This document shows, piece after piece, positions 33,184 to 45,266 of a DNA stretch of 64,000 bases. A model generated the notes under the pieces. The model ran no database searches. It was not told the DNA's origin and saw only the letters and a list, made by a program, of their open reading frames with translations. Position numbers and translations under genes: made by a program. The stretch's first letter is position 1. Every line of letters starts with the position of its first letter. The DNA is from an uncultured Ruminiclostridium sp. (lineage in GTDB: Bacteria; Bacillota; Clostridia; Oscillospirales; Ruminococcaceae). The stretch lies in assembly GCA_947629925.1 (NCBI GenBank), contig CANRFO010000007.1, positions 1-64,000 on the forward strand. Reading direction: 5' to 3'.

Positions 33184-34971
33184 TTAACCCTGCTCCTTCC
33201 CCTTTTTGGGAAGCGCATACTTTCTCGAATAAGCGGCGAAATAATCCAGGAAGAAAGCGTCCTCCGTCTTTTTCAGCTCGTTGATGTATTCGTGAGTATC
33301 GAACGTGCCCTCCTGTATCTGTATAAGGCACACCGCGATATTTGAGCAGTGGTCAGCGATACGCTCAAAGTTCGTCAGCATATCTGACAGGATAAATCCC
33401 GCCTCGATAGTGCATTTTCCCTTGCGCAGACGCTTAACGTGGTGCTTTTTCAGCTCGTTGCGCAGGTTGTCGATGACTTCTTCAAGCGGCTCCACCGTCT
33501 TTGCCTTAACTATATCCCCCGTCTCAAATGCAGTGAACGTAAGGGAAACTATCTCTTTTATAGCGGCGATATATACCCTCAGCTCCTCCTGCGCCTTTTC
33601 GGAGAAGAAAAGCTCTTTTTCGTTCATTTCCTCCGCCGCCTCCATAGTGTTCACGGCGTAGTCGGAAATGCGCTCTATATCGCTTATGCAGTGGAGCAGT
33701 ACGGATATCTGCTTGCTGTCCTTTTCCGTAAGGTTCTGAGAGCTTAGCTTTACCAGATACGTTCCCAACTTGTCCTCATATTCGTCCACCAGGTTTTCGT
33801 TTGCAACGACCTCCTCGCCGTGTTCGCTGTCGTAATTTTTCAGCAGCCCGATAGCGTCGTTCAGCGTCTGCTTTGTAAGCTCCGCCATTTTAAACGCCAG
33901 CGTGCGGCACTGATCTATCGCGAAGGAAGGAGTGGATAAAAATCTTTCGTCCAGCAGGGCGAAAACGTCGTCCTTGTTGTGACTGCCCTCTCTCACCGTC
34001 AGCTTTGCCAGCTTAACGAGCAGATTCGTAAACGGCAGGAGAAGCAAGGTGGTCGCCACATTGAACACAGTGTGGATAACTGCGATCCCCCACATAGATG
34101 CGGGCTGATCCGCTATCGCAAAATCAAATACAGCGTCAAGGCTGTAATACAAGGTCAGGAAAACCACGTTTCCTATGATGTTGACGTACAGACGGACGAA
34201 AGCGGCTCTCTTTGCGTCCTTGTTTGCGCCCACGCTGGAAAGCAGGGTAGTGACGCAGGCGCCGATATTCTCGCCAAGAATTATAGGAATAGCGCTGCTG
34301 TACGGCAGTGAGCCTGTCAGCGACAACGCCTGCAAAATACCTACCGTTGCGGAGGAGCTTTGCATAATGCCCGTCATAGCCGCACCCACCAGAACGCCCA
34401 ACAGCGGGTTTGAGAACATAGTCAGTATATTTGTGAACTCAGGCACCTCCGCCAGCGGCGAAATTGCGGAGGACATACTGTTCATTCCCAGCATAAGCAG
34501 GGCAAAACCGATGAGAATAGTAGCCACGTCCTGCTTTTTGCCCTTTGCCTTTTTCATAAAGGTCATTATGATAACGCCGATTATCGCCATTATAGGAGCA
34601 AATGAGGTAGGCTTCAAAAGCTGTAAGAAAAGGCTTTCCCCGCCTTGTATCCCCGAAAGTGACAGTATCCATGCTGTAACGGTAGTGCCTATGTTCGCGC
34701 CCATTATAACGCTTACCGCCTGTTCAAGCTGCATTATGCCCGAGTTTACGAAGCCCACCACCATAACGGTAGTAGCGGAGGAGGACTGTACCACTGCGGT
34801 AGCGAGCATACCCAGCAGCACGCCCTTTATCTTGTTGCTTGTGAGCTTTTCAAGTATCTTTTCCAGCTTTCCGCCTGACAGCTTTTCAAGCCCGCCGCCC
34901 ATAACGTTCATGCCGTACAGGAACATAGCCAGTCCGCCTACGAACGTTAGAAACATCAAAACGTATTCCAT
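33184..34971 (-). CDS. Na/Pi cotransporter family protein with PhoU domain
   Basis: A 595-residue membrane protein. Residues 1-320 hold about eight to nine membrane segments with the two inverted Na/Pi repeats, each carrying the QSSSAT signature (VVQSSSATTVMVVGFVNSG near residue 62 and IMQSSSATVGILQALSLTG near 207). Residues 350-560 are a cytosolic PhoU-like helical domain (ISDIERISDYAVNTMEAAE, NFERIADHCSNIAVCL). It takes up or balances phosphate with sodium. The start follows AAAGGAAAATAT. It is monocistronic with its own promoter and converges on element B. Confidence 0.92.
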   Translation of the reverse strand: MEYVLMFLTFVGGLAMFLYGMNVMGGGLEKLSGGKLEKILEKLTSNKIKGVLLGMLATAVVQSSSATTVMVVGFVNSGIMQLEQAVSVIMGANIGTTVTAWILSLSGIQGGESLFLQLLKPTSFAPIMAIIGVIIMTFMKKAKGKKQDVATILIGFALLMLGMNSMSSAISPLAEVPEFTNILTMFSNPLLGVLVGAAMTGIMQSSSATVGILQALSLTGSLPYSSAIPIILGENIGACVTTLLSSVGANKDAKRAAFVRLYVNIIGNVVFLTLYYSLDAVFDFAIADQPASMWGIAVIHTVFNVATTLLLLPFTNLLVKLAKLTVREGSHNKDDVFALLDERFLSTPSFAIDQCRTLAFKMAELTKQTLNDAIGLLKNYDSEHGEEVVANENLVDEYEDKLGTYLVKLSSQNLTEKDSKQISVLLHCISDIERISDYAVNTMEAAEEMNEKELFFSEKAQEELRVYIAAIKEIVSLTFTAFETGDIVKAKTVEPLEEVIDNLRNELKKHHVKRLRKGKCTIEAGFILSDMLTNFERIADHCSNIAVCLIQIQEGTFDTHEYINELKKTEDAFFLDYFAAYSRKYALPKKGKEQG

Positions 34972-35011
34972 ATATTTTCCTTTATAAAATATTCATATCG
35001 CATACAAAACA

Positions 35012-35040
35012 ATTATATCAAAAAAATTATCCAAAAACAA
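35012..35040 (-). promoter_or_regulatory. promoter for the Na/Pi transporter gene
   Basis: Minus strand -35 TTGTTT (35035-35040) and -10 TATAAT (35012-35017), 17-base spacer, about 35 bases before the start. Confidence 0.7.
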
Positions 35041-35145
35041 TATGCCTATGTGAAAAATATCAGAAAACTTTTGTCCCGCCGATGTAGAAATTTATCCGTA
35101 AATCCGACTTGATTATGGATAATATACCGATTTTATCAAAGCCGC

Positions 35146-35174
35146 TTGCAAGAAAAGAAAAAAAGTGATATACT
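35146..35174 (+). promoter_or_regulatory. promoter for glgP
   Basis: -35 TTGCAA (35146-35151) and -10 TATACT (35169-35174), 17-base spacer, about 40 bases before the glgP start. Confidence 0.7.
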
Positions 35175-35213
35175 ATATTATTATTCATTCCGTAAAAATT
35201 TCGGAGGACAACT

Positions 35214-37592
35214 ATGGCAACCAGATTTGATAAAGCAAAATTCACCGAGGAATTTACAAAAATACTTTCGGAGGAACACGACGTCACCCCCGCCGCCGCC
35301 ACTCCCCAACAGCTCCACGACGCTGTTTCAAAAGCGGTGATGAACGGCATTTCCGCCGACTGGAAGAAAAGCAGGGAAAAGCACCTTTCCGCCCGCAGAG
35401 CTTGCTACTTCTCAATGGAATTTCTTGTAGGCAGAGCGATATACAATAATCTCCTGTGCTTGGGGATAGAAAAAGAGGTTGAATCCGCCCTTTCCGAAGC
35501 GGGCGCAAGCCTTTCGGATATGGAGGAGATAGAGGACGCCGCTCTCGGCAACGGCGGACTGGGACGCCTTGCTGCCTGCTTCCTTGACAGCGCCGCAACT
35601 CTCGACCTGCCCCTTGACGGCTACGGAATAAGATACAAATACGGCCTGTTCAAGCAGGATTTTGTTGACGGCTTTCAGCACGAGACCGCCGACAACTGGA
35701 CAAAATACGGCGACCCCTGGAGCAAGCGTGCGAACGCCGACGAAATCATCATAGAATACGCCGACCAGACAGTAAAAGCCGTCCCCTACGATATGCCCGT
35801 TATCGGCTATAACACCGATAATATCGGCACTCTCCGCCTTTGGCAGTGCGAGCCTGTTGAGGAATTTGACTTTGATTTGTTCAACGCTCAGAGATATGCA
35901 GACGCTTCCGCCGCCCAGATAGCCGCCGAGAACATCTCCCGTGTGCTTTACCCCAACGACGACGCCAGAGAGGGAAAGATACTCCGCTTAAAGCAGGAAT
36001 ATTTCTTCTCCGCCGCCTCTATCCGTGATATCGTGAAAAAGTACAAGGCGCAGGGCGGCGACATTCGCAAGATTTACGAAAAAATTTCCGTCCAACTCAA
36101 CGACACCCACCCTGTAATAGCTATCCCCGAGCTTATCCGAATCCTTGTGGACGAAGAGGGAATAGCCTTTGACGAAGCCCTTGAGATAGCAAAAAAGACC
36201 TTTAACTACACCAACCACACCGTAATGTCCGAGGCCCTTGAAAAGTGGGGAGCAGACATAATGGAGGAGATACTCCCCCGCATTTACGCAATTATTTTGC
36301 AGTTGAACGAGGCGTTCATAGGCGAAATGTACCGCCTGAAAATGCCGAGGAATAAGATAGACGATATGAAACCTGTCAGCGGCAATACCGTCCATATGGC
36401 GAAAATGGCGTCCTACTGCTCCACAAGGATAAACGGCGTTGCGGCTATCCACACCGAGATACTGAAAAACGACGTTTTAAACGACTGGTACAGACTGTAC
36501 CCTGATAAATTCCTCAACGAAACCAACGGCATAACTCCCCGCCGCTGGATAAGACTGTGTAACCCCGAGCTTTCCGCCCTTGCCACCAAGCTCCTTGGCA
36601 GCGAGGACTGGGTAAACGACCTTGACAAGCTGAAGGAGCTGGACAAATATTCTGATGACGGACCTGCGATACAGTCCTTTATGGAAATAAAAAAGCAGAA
36701 AAAGCAGCAGCTTGCTGACTATATAAAGCAAACCGAGGGCGTAGACATTGACGTGAACAGCATTTATGACGTTCAGATAAAGCGCCTTCACGAGTACAAG
36801 CGCCAGCTTCTCAACGCCTTCAGCATACTTTACATTTACTTCGGCATAAAGGACGGCTCCATAAAGAATTTTTACCCCACCACCTTCATCTTCGGCGCAA
36901 AGTCTGCTCCCGGCTACGCCAGAGCAAAGGGGATAATCAAGTATATCAACGAGATAGGCAAGCTGGTATCCTCCGACCCTGAAACAAAAGACCTGCTCAA
37001 GGTGGTATTCGTCAGCAACTACCGTGTGACCTACGCCGAGCATATCGTCCCCGCCGCCGACGTCTCCGAGCAAATATCCATGGCGGGAACGGAAGCCAGC
37101 GGCACGGGAAATATGAAGCTCTCCCTCAACGGCGCAGTAACTTTGGGAACTTACGACGGCGCAAATATTGAGATAGTTGAGGAAGCTGGCGAGGAAAACA
37201 ACTACATCTTCGGCGCAAGGGTAGAGGAGCTTTCCGACATAATGAGGACCTATGACCCAAGAGAGATAGCCGAAAACAACGAAAAGATAGGCAGAGTTTT
37301 GAGAACGCTGATAGACGGCACCGTAAGCGACGGCGGAACGGGAATTTTCCGTGAGCTTTACTTCGCGCTCCTTGAGGGCGCAAGCTGGCACAGACCCGAC
37401 CATTACTACGTTTTAGGCGATCTTGAAAGCTATGTTGAGGCAAAGCTGAGACTGAACGCCGATTACCGCCGCGACATCACCGAGTTTTCCCGCAAATGCT
37501 GGAAAAACTTCATTACGGCGGGAAAATTCAGCTCCGACCGCACCATCGCCGATTACGCCGAAAACGTATGGCATATCGAAAAGCTGAAATAA
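35214..37592 (+). CDS. glgP: glycogen/alpha-glucan phosphorylase
   Basis: A 792-residue enzyme that removes glucose 1-phosphate from alpha-1,4-glucans in the cytosol. Marks: YFSMEFLVGRAIYNNLL and LGNGGLGRLAACFLDS in the N-terminal domain, QLNDTHPVIAIPELIR, TNGITPRRWI, and the pyridoxal-phosphate block AGTEASGTGNMKLSLNGA whose Lys binds the cofactor. Length is that of the standard bacterial enzyme. The start follows GGAGGACAAC. It has its own promoter and terminator and does not sit with other glg genes. It lies directly upstream of rpoB, where ribosomal protein genes are usual. Confidence 0.96.
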   Translation: MATRFDKAKFTEEFTKILSEEHDVTPAAATPQQLHDAVSKAVMNGISADWKKSREKHLSARRACYFSMEFLVGRAIYNNLLCLGIEKEVESALSEAGASLSDMEEIEDAALGNGGLGRLAACFLDSAATLDLPLDGYGIRYKYGLFKQDFVDGFQHETADNWTKYGDPWSKRANADEIIIEYADQTVKAVPYDMPVIGYNTDNIGTLRLWQCEPVEEFDFDLFNAQRYADASAAQIAAENISRVLYPNDDAREGKILRLKQEYFFSAASIRDIVKKYKAQGGDIRKIYEKISVQLNDTHPVIAIPELIRILVDEEGIAFDEALEIAKKTFNYTNHTVMSEALEKWGADIMEEILPRIYAIILQLNEAFIGEMYRLKMPRNKIDDMKPVSGNTVHMAKMASYCSTRINGVAAIHTEILKNDVLNDWYRLYPDKFLNETNGITPRRWIRLCNPELSALATKLLGSEDWVNDLDKLKELDKYSDDGPAIQSFMEIKKQKKQQLADYIKQTEGVDIDVNSIYDVQIKRLHEYKRQLLNAFSILYIYFGIKDGSIKNFYPTTFIFGAKSAPGYARAKGIIKYINEIGKLVSSDPETKDLLKVVFVSNYRVTYAEHIVPAADVSEQISMAGTEASGTGNMKLSLNGAVTLGTYDGANIEIVEEAGEENNYIFGARVEELSDIMRTYDPREIAENNEKIGRVLRTLIDGTVSDGGTGIFRELYFALLEGASWHRPDHYYVLGDLESYVEAKLRLNADYRRDITEFSRKCWKNFITAGKFSSDRTIADYAENVWHIEKLK

Positions 37593-37600
37593 AATTTTTT

Positions 37601-37632
37601 AAGAGGACTTTGCGATAAAGTCCTCTTTTTTT
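37601..37632 (+). terminator. terminator after glgP
   Basis: Arms AAGAGGACTTT and AAAGTCCTCTT around GCGAT, followed by a T-run. Confidence 0.88.
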
Positions 37633-37701
37633 ACAAAATCCGTCACATCACACAAAACCGTACTTTAAGGAAAATTTTTTCAAAAAAATGTAAAAAACTG
37701 C

Positions 37702-37730
37702 TTGACAACGATATTGATTTGAGGTATACT
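37702..37730 (+). promoter_or_regulatory. promoter for rpoBC
   Basis: -35 TTGACA (37702-37707) and -10 TATACT (37725-37730), 17-base spacer. A leader of about 105 bases precedes rpoB. No L10/L12 leader structure is recognised in it. Confidence 0.85.
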
Positions 37731-37839
37731 AATATACTGTATCATAATGGATATATATGCATTTAAAGCGTTTCGGGACAACGGACAGAACCGCTGTAAA
37801 TGCGTGTTATCGCTGAATTTATAAGGAGTGATCGAGCCA

Positions 37840-40800
37840 ATGGTGAATGTCAAGGATGTACAATTGGGCAGAACTACACGAAAGAGTTTTTCAAAAATTG
37901 ACGAAGTTCTGGATATGCCTAACTTTATCGAGATTCAGAAAAATTCTTACCAGTGGTTTCTGGACGAAGGCATAAAGGAGGTATTCAACGACGTATCCTC
38001 CATAACCGATGCCAACGGAAAGCTTACCCTGAGTTTTGTGGATTATTCCATCGACGAAAACCCAAAGTACACCATAAGCGAATGTAAGGAACGCGACGTT
38101 ACCTATGCCGCGCCCATGCGCGTCACCGCCCGTCTCAAGAACGAGGAGACAGGCGAAATTACGGAAAATAACGTCTTTATGGGCGATTTTCCTTTGATGA
38201 CCGAAAGCGGTACTTTTGTAATAAACGGCGCCGAACGTGTCATAGTTTCTCAGCTTGTCCGTTCTCCAGGCGTTTATTACGGCTTTGATTATGATAAGAC
38301 AGGAAAGAAGCTGTTCCGCTCCACAGTTATACCCAACCGCGGCGCATGGCTGGAGTATGAAATGGACAGCAACGATGTTGTTTATGTAAGAATAGACAAA
38401 AACCGCAAGATCCCTGTGACCACCCTTATCCGTGCATTGGGAAAGGGAACTGACGACGATATTATCGACTTTTTCGGCGAGGACGAACGTCTGCGCCAGA
38501 CCATGAACGATAAGGACTCCACCAAGAACACCGAAGAAGCTCTCCTTGAGGTTTACAAAAAGCTGCGTCCCGGTGAGCCTCCCACAGTGGATTCCGCACA
38601 GAATCACCTGAACGCTCTGTTCTTTGACGCGAAGCGCTACGATCTGTCCCGTTTCGGCAGATATAAGTACAACAAGAAGCTTGGCGTGTCCAACCGCATA
38701 GTCGGGCATAAACTTGCGGCTCCCGTTGTGGATCCCATGACAGGTGAGCTTATTGCGGAAGCAGGCGAATACATCAACAGCAGCAAGGCTGCCGAGATCG
38801 AGCAGGCAGGCGTAATGGAGCTTATCCTTAATGTCGAGGGCAAGGAAGTAAAGGTCGTGGGCAACGGCATGGTAGATATAAAGCCCTACCTTCCCGAAGG
38901 AGTAGACCCGCTTAAATACGGCATAAACGAAAAGGTAAGCTTTAATGTCCTGAAAGAGATACTTGACACAGCGAATTCCGACGAGGAGCTTTGCGAAGCT
39001 TTGGCGCAGAACGCCGACCGCCTTGTTCCCAAGCACATAATCCTTGACGATATTTTTGCCACTGTAAGCTATTTTATCAACCTTTGTGAAAATGTGGGCG
39101 TGACCGACGACATAGACCATCTGGGCAACAGACGTATCCGTTCCGTGGGCGAGCTGCTTCAGAATCAGTTCAGAATAGGTTTTGCCCGCATGGAACGTGT
39201 TATAAGAGAAAGAATGGGGCTTCAGTCTCAGGAAATGGAAAAAGTTTCCCCCGCAACGCTTATAAACATTCGTCCCGTTGTTGCAGCGATAAAGGAATTT
39301 TTCGGTTCATCTCCTCTTTCTCAGTTTATGGACCAGAACAACCCTCTTGCTGAGCTTACTCACAAGAGAAGACTTTCAGCATTGGGTCCCGGCGGTCTTT
39401 CCCGTGACAGAGCGGGATTTGAAGTGCGTGACGTACATTATTCCCACTATGGAAGAATGTGCCCTATCGAGACCCCTGAAGGCCCTAACATCGGACTTAT
39501 CTCCTACCTTGCTTCTTTCGCAAGGATAAACGAATACGGCTTTATCGAAGCGCCCTACCGCAAGGTTGACAAGGAAAAGGGCATAGTTACCGACGAAGTT
39601 GTATATATGACCGCCGACGTGGAGGATATGTATATCGTCGCTCAGGCGAACGAGCCGCTGGACAAGGAGGGACACTTCATGCGTCCTCGTGTTACCGCCC
39701 GTCATCGTGACGAGATACTGGAAGTCCCCAACGAAACGGTAGATTATATGGACGTATCTCCTAAGATGATGGTATCCGTCGCTACCGCTATGATACCCTT
39801 CCTTGAAAACGACGACGCCAACCGTGCCCTTATGGGCGCCAACATGCAGCGTCAGGCTGTGCCTCTTATGGTAACTGAAAATCCTATCGTTGCAACAGGT
39901 ATGGAGTACAAGGCGGCAGTTGATTCAGGCGTATGCGTCCTTGCAAAAGAGGACGGACTTGTCACCAACGTCACCGCCGACTTTATCACCATCGTTTCCA
40001 CCGAGGGCAAGGAGCGCAAGTACGAGCTTATCAAGTTCAAGCGCTCCAACCAAGGTACCTGCATAAATCAGAAGCCTATCGTGAAGAAGGGCGATAAAGT
40101 CAAAAAAGGTGACGTTATCGCTGACGGCCCCGCTACCCACAACGGCGAAATTTCTCTGGGCAAGAACGCCCTTATCGGCTTTATGACATGGGAAGGCTAC
40201 AACTACGAGGACGCCGTTCTGATAAACGAAAAGCTTGTTTACAACGACGTTTACACGTCAATACACATCGAGGAATACGAGCTTGAGTGCCGCGACACCA
40301 AGCTGGGACCCGAAGAGATAACAAGAGAGATCCCCAACGTCAGCGAGGACGCTTTGAAAGACCTTGACGAGCGGGGAATAATCAGAATAGGCGCAGAAGT
40401 TCACGCAGGCGACATTCTGGTAGGAAAAGTCGCTCCCAAGGGCGAAGCTGATCTCACTGCCGAGGAACGTCTGCTCCGTGCAATATTCGGCGAAAAGGCG
40501 AGAGACGTTCGTGATAACTCCTTGAGAGTTCCCCACGGCGAAAGCGGCGTTATAGTAGACGTAAAGGTATTCGACAGAACTAACTGCTCCGAGCTTGCTC
40601 CCGGCGTGAATATGGTAGTGCGCTGCTATATCGCTCAGAAGAGAAAGATAAGCGTAGGCGACAAAATGGCGGGTCGTCACGGAAACAAGGGCGTTGTTTC
40701 CCGCATACTCCCGCAGGAGGATATGCCTTTCCTCCCCGACGGAACGCCTCTTGACATAGTTCTGAACCCCTTGGGCGTTCCTTCCCGTATGAACATCGGT

Positions 40801-41571
40801 CAGGTGCTGGAGGTTCACCTCGGCTACGCCGCAAAAGCATTGGGCTGGCAGGTGATGACCCCAGTATTTGACGGCGCCCGCGAGGAAGATATCCGCGAGT
40901 GCCTGAAGATGGCGAATATCCCAGAGGACGCAAAGACGCAGCTCACCGACGGACGCACAGGCGAAAAGTTCGACAGCCCCGTAACGGTTGGATATATGTA
41001 CTACCTCAAGCTCCACCATCTTGTAGACGATAAGATACACGCCCGCTCCACAGGACCTTACTCGCTGGTAACTCAGCAGCCTCTTGGCGGTAAAGCTCAG
41101 TTCGGCGGTCAGCGCTTCGGTGAGATGGAAGTATGGGCGCTGGAAGCATACGGCGCGGCATATACTCTTCAGGAAATACTCACCGTAAAATCCGACGATA
41201 TCGTAGGACGTGTAAAGACTTACGAAGCGATAGTAAAGGGCGACAATGTGCCTAAGCCCGGCGTTCCCGAATCCTTCAAGGTACTTGTGAAGGAGCTTCA
41301 GTCTCTGGGACTTGATGTTAAGGTATTGGACAAGAATGATGAAGAAATAGATCTGAAACAGACCTTCGACGATGATAACGAAGTGGGAATGGTCAACGCG
41401 GACGATTTCGAGTACATCGCCAATGAAAACGAGCTGGATTCTTCATTCATAACCGAAGAAGAACCTGAAGATGAAGATTATTACGACGATGAAAACGAAT
41501 ACGACGAGGACGACGACATTTTCCCCGGCGACGAGGATTTTGAAGATAACATTCCCGACGAGGACGAGTAA
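37840..41571 (+). CDS. rpoB: RNA polymerase beta subunit
   Basis: A 1243-residue core polymerase subunit. Landmarks: [13 protein letters not shown], the rifampicin region [20 protein letters not shown] with [33 protein letters not shown]-like active-site block, and [19 protein letters not shown]. The Asp at the PLSQFMDQ site and the His/Arg of HKRRLSALG are the sensitive type. The last 60 residues are an acidic tail (Asp/Glu/Tyr-rich). The ATG at 37840 follows AAGGAG with an 11-base gap; an in-frame GTG at 37828 lies within the ribosome site. rpoC follows after 47 bases. The usual upstream rplJ-rplL genes are absent. Confidence 0.98.
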   Translation: MVNVKDVQLGRTTRKSFSKIDEVLDMPNFIEIQKNSYQWFLDEGIKEVFNDVSSITDANGKLTLSFVDYSIDENPKYTISECKERDVTYAAPMRVTARLKNEETGEITENNVFMGDFPLMTESGTFVINGAERVIVSQLVRSPGVYYGFDYDKTGKKLFRSTVIPNRGAWLEYEMDSNDVVYVRIDKNRKIPVTTLIRALGKGTDDDIIDFFGEDERLRQTMNDKDSTKNTEEALLEVYKKLRPGEPPTVDSAQNHLNALFFDAKRYDLSRFGRYKYNKKLGVSNRIVGHKLAAPVVDPMTGELIAEAGEYINSSKAAEIEQAGVMELILNVEGKEVKVVGNGMVDIKPYLPEGVDPLKYGINEKVSFNVLKEILDTANSDEELCEALAQNADRLVPKHIILDDIFATVSYFINLCENVGVTDDIDHLGNRRIRSVGELLQNQFRIGFARMERVIRERMGLQSQEMEKVSPATLINIRPVVAAIKEFFGSSPLSQFMDQNNPLAELTHKRRLSALGPGGLSRDRAGFEVRDVHYSHYGRMCPIETPEGPNIGLISYLASFARINEYGFIEAPYRKVDKEKGIVTDEVVYMTADVEDMYIVAQANEPLDKEGHFMRPRVTARHRDEILEVPNETVDYMDVSPKMMVSVATAMIPFLENDDANRALMGANMQRQAVPLMVTENPIVATGMEYKAAVDSGVCVLAKEDGLVTNVTADFITIVSTEGKERKYELIKFKRSNQGTCINQKPIVKKGDKVKKGDVIADGPATHNGEISLGKNALIGFMTWEGYNYEDAVLINEKLVYNDVYTSIHIEEYELECRDTKLGPEEITREIPNVSEDALKDLDERGIIRIGAEVHAGDILVGKVAPKGEADLTAEERLLRAIFGEKARDVRDNSLRVPHGESGVIVDVKVFDRTNCSELAPGVNMVVRCYIAQKRKISVGDKMAGRHGNKGVVSRILPQEDMPFLPDGTPLDIVLNPLGVPSRMNIGQVLEVHLGYAAKALGWQVMTPVFDGAREEDIRECLKMANIPEDAKTQLTDGRTGEKFDSPVTVGYMYYLKLHHLVDDKIHARSTGPYSLVTQQPLGGKAQFGGQRFGEMEVWALEAYGAAYTLQEILTVKSDDIVGRVKTYEAIVKGDNVPKPGVPESFKVLVKELQSLGLDVKVLDKNDEEIDLKQTFDDDNEVGMVNADDFEYIANENELDSSFITEEEPEDEDYYDDENEYDEDDDIFPGDEDFEDNIPDEDE

Positions 41572-41618
41572 ACCCGCCTCATTACGCAGTAAAAATAAAG
41601 AATCGAGGTAAAACATAA

Positions 41619-44600
41619 GTGTCAGATAGTGTTTTCGAGTCAATAAAAATCGGTCTTGCTTCTCCCGAACAGATAAGAAAGTGGAGCCACGGCGTTGTTA
41701 CCCGCCCTGAAACCATAAATTACCGCACACAAAAGCCCGAACGCGACGGATTGTTCTGCGAGCGCATATTCGGACCTACCAAGGACTGGGAGTGCGCCTG
41801 CGGAAAGTACAAGAAGATCCGCTTCAAGGGCAAGACCTGTGAAAAGTGCGGCGTTGAAGTTACCAGAAGCAAGGTAAGACGTGAGCGCATGGGAAGTATT
41901 GAGCTTGCCGCCCCCGTTTCCCACATCTGGTATTTCAGAGGAACTCCTTCCCGCATAGGACAGGTGCTGGACATTTCTCCCAAAAGGCTTGAAGAGGTCC
42001 TTTACTTTACGAAGTATATAGTTACCGACCCCGGCGAGGCTTCCGACGTCCTCACCAAGGGGCAACTCCTTTCTGAAAAGGAATACAACGACATGCGCGA
42101 GCGCTATGAGGACGACTTCAGCGCAGGTATGGGCGCAGAAGCGATAAAGCTCCTTCTTCAGGAGATCGACCTTGACGCTCTTTCGGCGCAGCTCAAGGAA
42201 GAGCTTGAGACTACTCAGGGTCAGAAGCGCATGAAGATACTCAAAAGGCTTGACGTTATCGAAGCCTTCAGATTGAGCGGTAACCGTCCCGAATGGATGA
42301 TACTGGACGTTATCCCCGTTATCCCTCCCGACATCAGACCTATGGTCCTGCTGGACGGCGGACGTTTTGCCACCTCAGACCTGAACGACCTTTACAGACG
42401 TGTTATCAACAGAAATAACCGTCTTAAAAGAATGATGGAGCTTAAAGCTCCCGACATAATAATCAGAAACGAAAAGCGCATGCTTCAGGAGGCTGTTGAC
42501 GCCCTTATCGACAACGGCCGCCACGGAAGAGCCGTTACAGGACCTTCCAACCGCCCGCTGAAATCCCTGTCCGATATGCTCAAAGGTAAGCAGGGTCGTT
42601 TCAGACAGAACCTTCTGGGTAAGCGTGTCGACTATTCGGGCCGTTCCGTTATCGTTGTAGGACCCGACCTGAAAATGGATCAGTGCGGTCTGCCCAAGGA
42701 AATGGCTATCGAGCTGTTCAAGCCCTTTGTGATGAAAGAGCTTGTGGAACGCGGCAAGGCAAACAACATCAAGAGCGCCCGCAAAATGGTAGACAGAGCC
42801 AACGACGACGTATGGGACGTTCTTGAAGACGTGATAAAGGATCACCCCGTTCTGCTGAACCGTGCGCCTACTCTGCACAGACTGGGTATCCAGGCGTTTT
42901 CTCCAGTGCTTGTAGAGGGTCGTGCTTTAAAGCTTCACCCCCTTGTTTGTACCGCATATAACGCCGACTTCGACGGTGACCAGATGGCAGTCCATCTCCC
43001 CCTGTCCAACGAAGCGATAGATGAGGCGAAAAACCTCATGCTTGCGGCAAATAACCTGCTGAAGCCCTCAGACGGACGTCCTGTCACCGTTCCTACACAG
43101 GACATGGTTTTGGGTTCATATTACCTTACCATAACCAAAGACGGCGAACCGGGTGAAGGCAGCGCATACCGCGACTTCAACGAAGCCCTTATGGCATATC
43201 AGGACGGCGTCATAACCCTTCATTCCAAGATAAAAGCCCGTTCCACCCGTATCGTGAACGATACTCCCGTAACTCAGCTCATAGATACAACCGTGGGCAA
43301 GATAATCTTCAACGAGCATATCCCTCAGGATCTGGGATTTGTTGACCGTTCCAAGCCCGAAAACGTCGCTAAGCTTGAGATTGACTTCAAGGTGGGCAAG
43401 AAGGAGCTGGGAAAGATCATCGAGCGCTGCATAAAGGTACACGGCACCGTAGTCACCGCTCAGGTCCTTGACAAGATAAAAGCTCAGGGCTTTAAATATT
43501 CCACCAAATCAGCCATCACCGTCGCCGTCTGCGACGCTTCCATTCCTCCTCAGAAAAAGGAGCTTCTGGAAAAAGCGGACGAAGAGGTACTGGCTATCAA
43601 TAAGCATTATTCCCGCGGTTTTATTTCCAATACCGAGCGTAAAAACGCTGTTCTTGCCGTCTGGAACAGGACTACCAACGAAGTTTCCGACGCGCTGACC
43701 GAGAACCTTGACCAGTACAACCCCATCTTTATGATGGCGGATTCAGGCGCCCGCGGCAGCACGAACCAGATAAGACAGCTTGCAGGTATGAGAGGACTTA
43801 TCGCCAACACATCGGGCGAAACTATCGAGATCCCTATCAGAGCCAACTATCGTGAAGGTCTTAACGTACTTGAATACTTCATCTCCTCAAGAGGTGCAAG
43901 AAAGGGACTTGCCGATACCGCGCTGAGAACTGCGGACTCAGGTTATCTTACCCGCCGTCTTGTAGACGTATCTCAGGAAGTCATCATCAGAATGGACGAC
44001 TGCCATACCGACGAGGGAATTGAGGTCTACGAGATAAAAGAGGGCAAGGAGCTTATTGAGCCTTTGTCTGAAAGACTTGTGGGCAGGTATCTGCTCAACG
44101 ACCTGTACGACAGCAACGGCGACCTTGTTATCTCCAAGGATAAGCTTCTCAACGACGCTGACGCCCAGAAGATAATAAGCATGGGCATCGACCGCATAAA
44201 GATCCGTTCCGTATTGGGCTGTAAGGCTGAACACGGCGTATGCGCAAAGTGCTACGGTCACTCCCTTGCCAACGGCGAGCCTATAAAGATAGGCGAAGCG
44301 GTGGGAATTATCGCCGCTCAGTCCATAGGCGAGCCCGGTACTCAGCTTACCATGAGAACCTTCCACACAGGCGGTATTGCCTCTGCCGAGGACATCACAC
44401 AGGGTCTTCCCCGTGTAGTTGAACTGTTTGAAAGCAGACAGCCCAAGTCCAGCGCCATAATCTCCCGTATCGCAGGCACTGTTCAGATCGAAGAGGTCAA
44501 GAAGGCAAGACACGTTATCGTTACCGCTGAAGACGGTGAGGTGGAGGATTACACCATTCCTTTCGGATACAGGATGAAGGTGGAGGACGGCGACTTCATT

Positions 44601-45152
44601 GAAAAGGGCGCGCCCATCACCGAAGGCTCCATCAATCCTCACGATATTCTTGCGGTGAACGGCGAGCAGGCCGTACAGAACTATATCATCTCCGAAGTCC
44701 AGAAGGTTTACCGTCTGCAAGGTGTTGATATCAACGACAAGCATATCGAAGTCATCGTCCGTCAGATGATGAGAAAAGTGAAGATAGAAACTCCGGGCAG
44801 CTCTTACCTGCTTCCCGGAGCAAATGTTGACAAGAACGAGCTTGCGGACATAATCCGCGGTCTTGAGGAACGCAGGGCAAACGGCGAAGACATTGAGCTT
44901 CCCACCTATGTTCCCGTTCTGCTGGGTATAACCAAGGCGTCCCTTGCCACCGACAGCTTCCTTTCCGCAGCGTCGTTCCAGGAAACCACCAGAGTGCTTA
45001 CCGACGCCGCTATCCACGGAAAGGTCGATCCTTTGCTGGGACTCAAAGAAAATGTCATCATCGGTAAGCTTATCCCCGCAGGAACAGGAATGAGCAGCGG
45101 TGAAGAAACGGCGGAAGAAGTGGCTGAACAGCCCGAAGCAGTTCAGGTATAA
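41619..45152 (+). CDS. rpoC: RNA polymerase beta' subunit
   Basis: An 1177-residue catalytic subunit. N-terminal zinc site [20 protein letters not shown] near residue 55, catalytic Mg motif [12 protein letters not shown] near residue 450, bridge-helix and trigger-loop segments ([34 protein letters not shown]), and a second zinc site [13 protein letters not shown] near 870. The insertions of the Gram-negative enzyme are absent, as in Firmicutes. It starts with GTG at 41619, 9 bases after GAGGT. It is co-transcribed with rpoB and ends at a palindromic terminator. Confidence 0.98.
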   Translation: MSDSVFESIKIGLASPEQIRKWSHGVVTRPETINYRTQKPERDGLFCERIFGPTKDWECACGKYKKIRFKGKTCEKCGVEVTRSKVRRERMGSIELAAPVSHIWYFRGTPSRIGQVLDISPKRLEEVLYFTKYIVTDPGEASDVLTKGQLLSEKEYNDMRERYEDDFSAGMGAEAIKLLLQEIDLDALSAQLKEELETTQGQKRMKILKRLDVIEAFRLSGNRPEWMILDVIPVIPPDIRPMVLLDGGRFATSDLNDLYRRVINRNNRLKRMMELKAPDIIIRNEKRMLQEAVDALIDNGRHGRAVTGPSNRPLKSLSDMLKGKQGRFRQNLLGKRVDYSGRSVIVVGPDLKMDQCGLPKEMAIELFKPFVMKELVERGKANNIKSARKMVDRANDDVWDVLEDVIKDHPVLLNRAPTLHRLGIQAFSPVLVEGRALKLHPLVCTAYNADFDGDQMAVHLPLSNEAIDEAKNLMLAANNLLKPSDGRPVTVPTQDMVLGSYYLTITKDGEPGEGSAYRDFNEALMAYQDGVITLHSKIKARSTRIVNDTPVTQLIDTTVGKIIFNEHIPQDLGFVDRSKPENVAKLEIDFKVGKKELGKIIERCIKVHGTVVTAQVLDKIKAQGFKYSTKSAITVAVCDASIPPQKKELLEKADEEVLAINKHYSRGFISNTERKNAVLAVWNRTTNEVSDALTENLDQYNPIFMMADSGARGSTNQIRQLAGMRGLIANTSGETIEIPIRANYREGLNVLEYFISSRGARKGLADTALRTADSGYLTRRLVDVSQEVIIRMDDCHTDEGIEVYEIKEGKELIEPLSERLVGRYLLNDLYDSNGDLVISKDKLLNDADAQKIISMGIDRIKIRSVLGCKAEHGVCAKCYGHSLANGEPIKIGEAVGIIAAQSIGEPGTQLTMRTFHTGGIASAEDITQGLPRVVELFESRQPKSSAIISRIAGTVQIEEVKKARHVIVTAEDGEVEDYTIPFGYRMKVEDGDFIEKGAPITEGSINPHDILAVNGEQAVQNYIISEVQKVYRLQGVDINDKHIEVIVRQMMRKVKIETPGSSYLLPGANVDKNELADIIRGLEERRANGEDIELPTYVPVLLGITKASLATDSFLSAASFQETTRVLTDAAIHGKVDPLLGLKENVIIGKLIPAGTGMSSGEETAEEVAEQPEAVQV

Positions 45153-45202
45153 GCCTCATATATGGTGATTTTCCACAAATTCCCGCACAAATAAACAAAT
45201 TA

Positions 45203-45266
45203 TACGGCAAAATCAACGATATTTTTATCTGTAAGATAGAAAATATTGACTTTTGCCGTATTTTTG
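45203..45266 (+). terminator. long palindromic hairpin acting as rpoC terminator
   Basis: Arms TACGGCAAAA (45203-45212) and TTTTGCCGTA (45251-45260) are perfect. Pairing continues inwards: TCAA with TTGA, ATATTTT with AAAATAT and ATCT with AGAT around GTA. TTTTT follows. The right arm contains the -35 box of the rpsL promoter, so terminator and promoter share DNA. The inner ATCTGTAAGAT is the exact reverse complement of an 11-mer found in elements A and B. Confidence 0.75.

Noticed and set aside
43938-45017. A long open frame antisense to rpoC
   Set aside because: It mirrors the codon bias of rpoC, has no ribosome site or family match, and similar frames lie opposite rpoB, secA and glgP.
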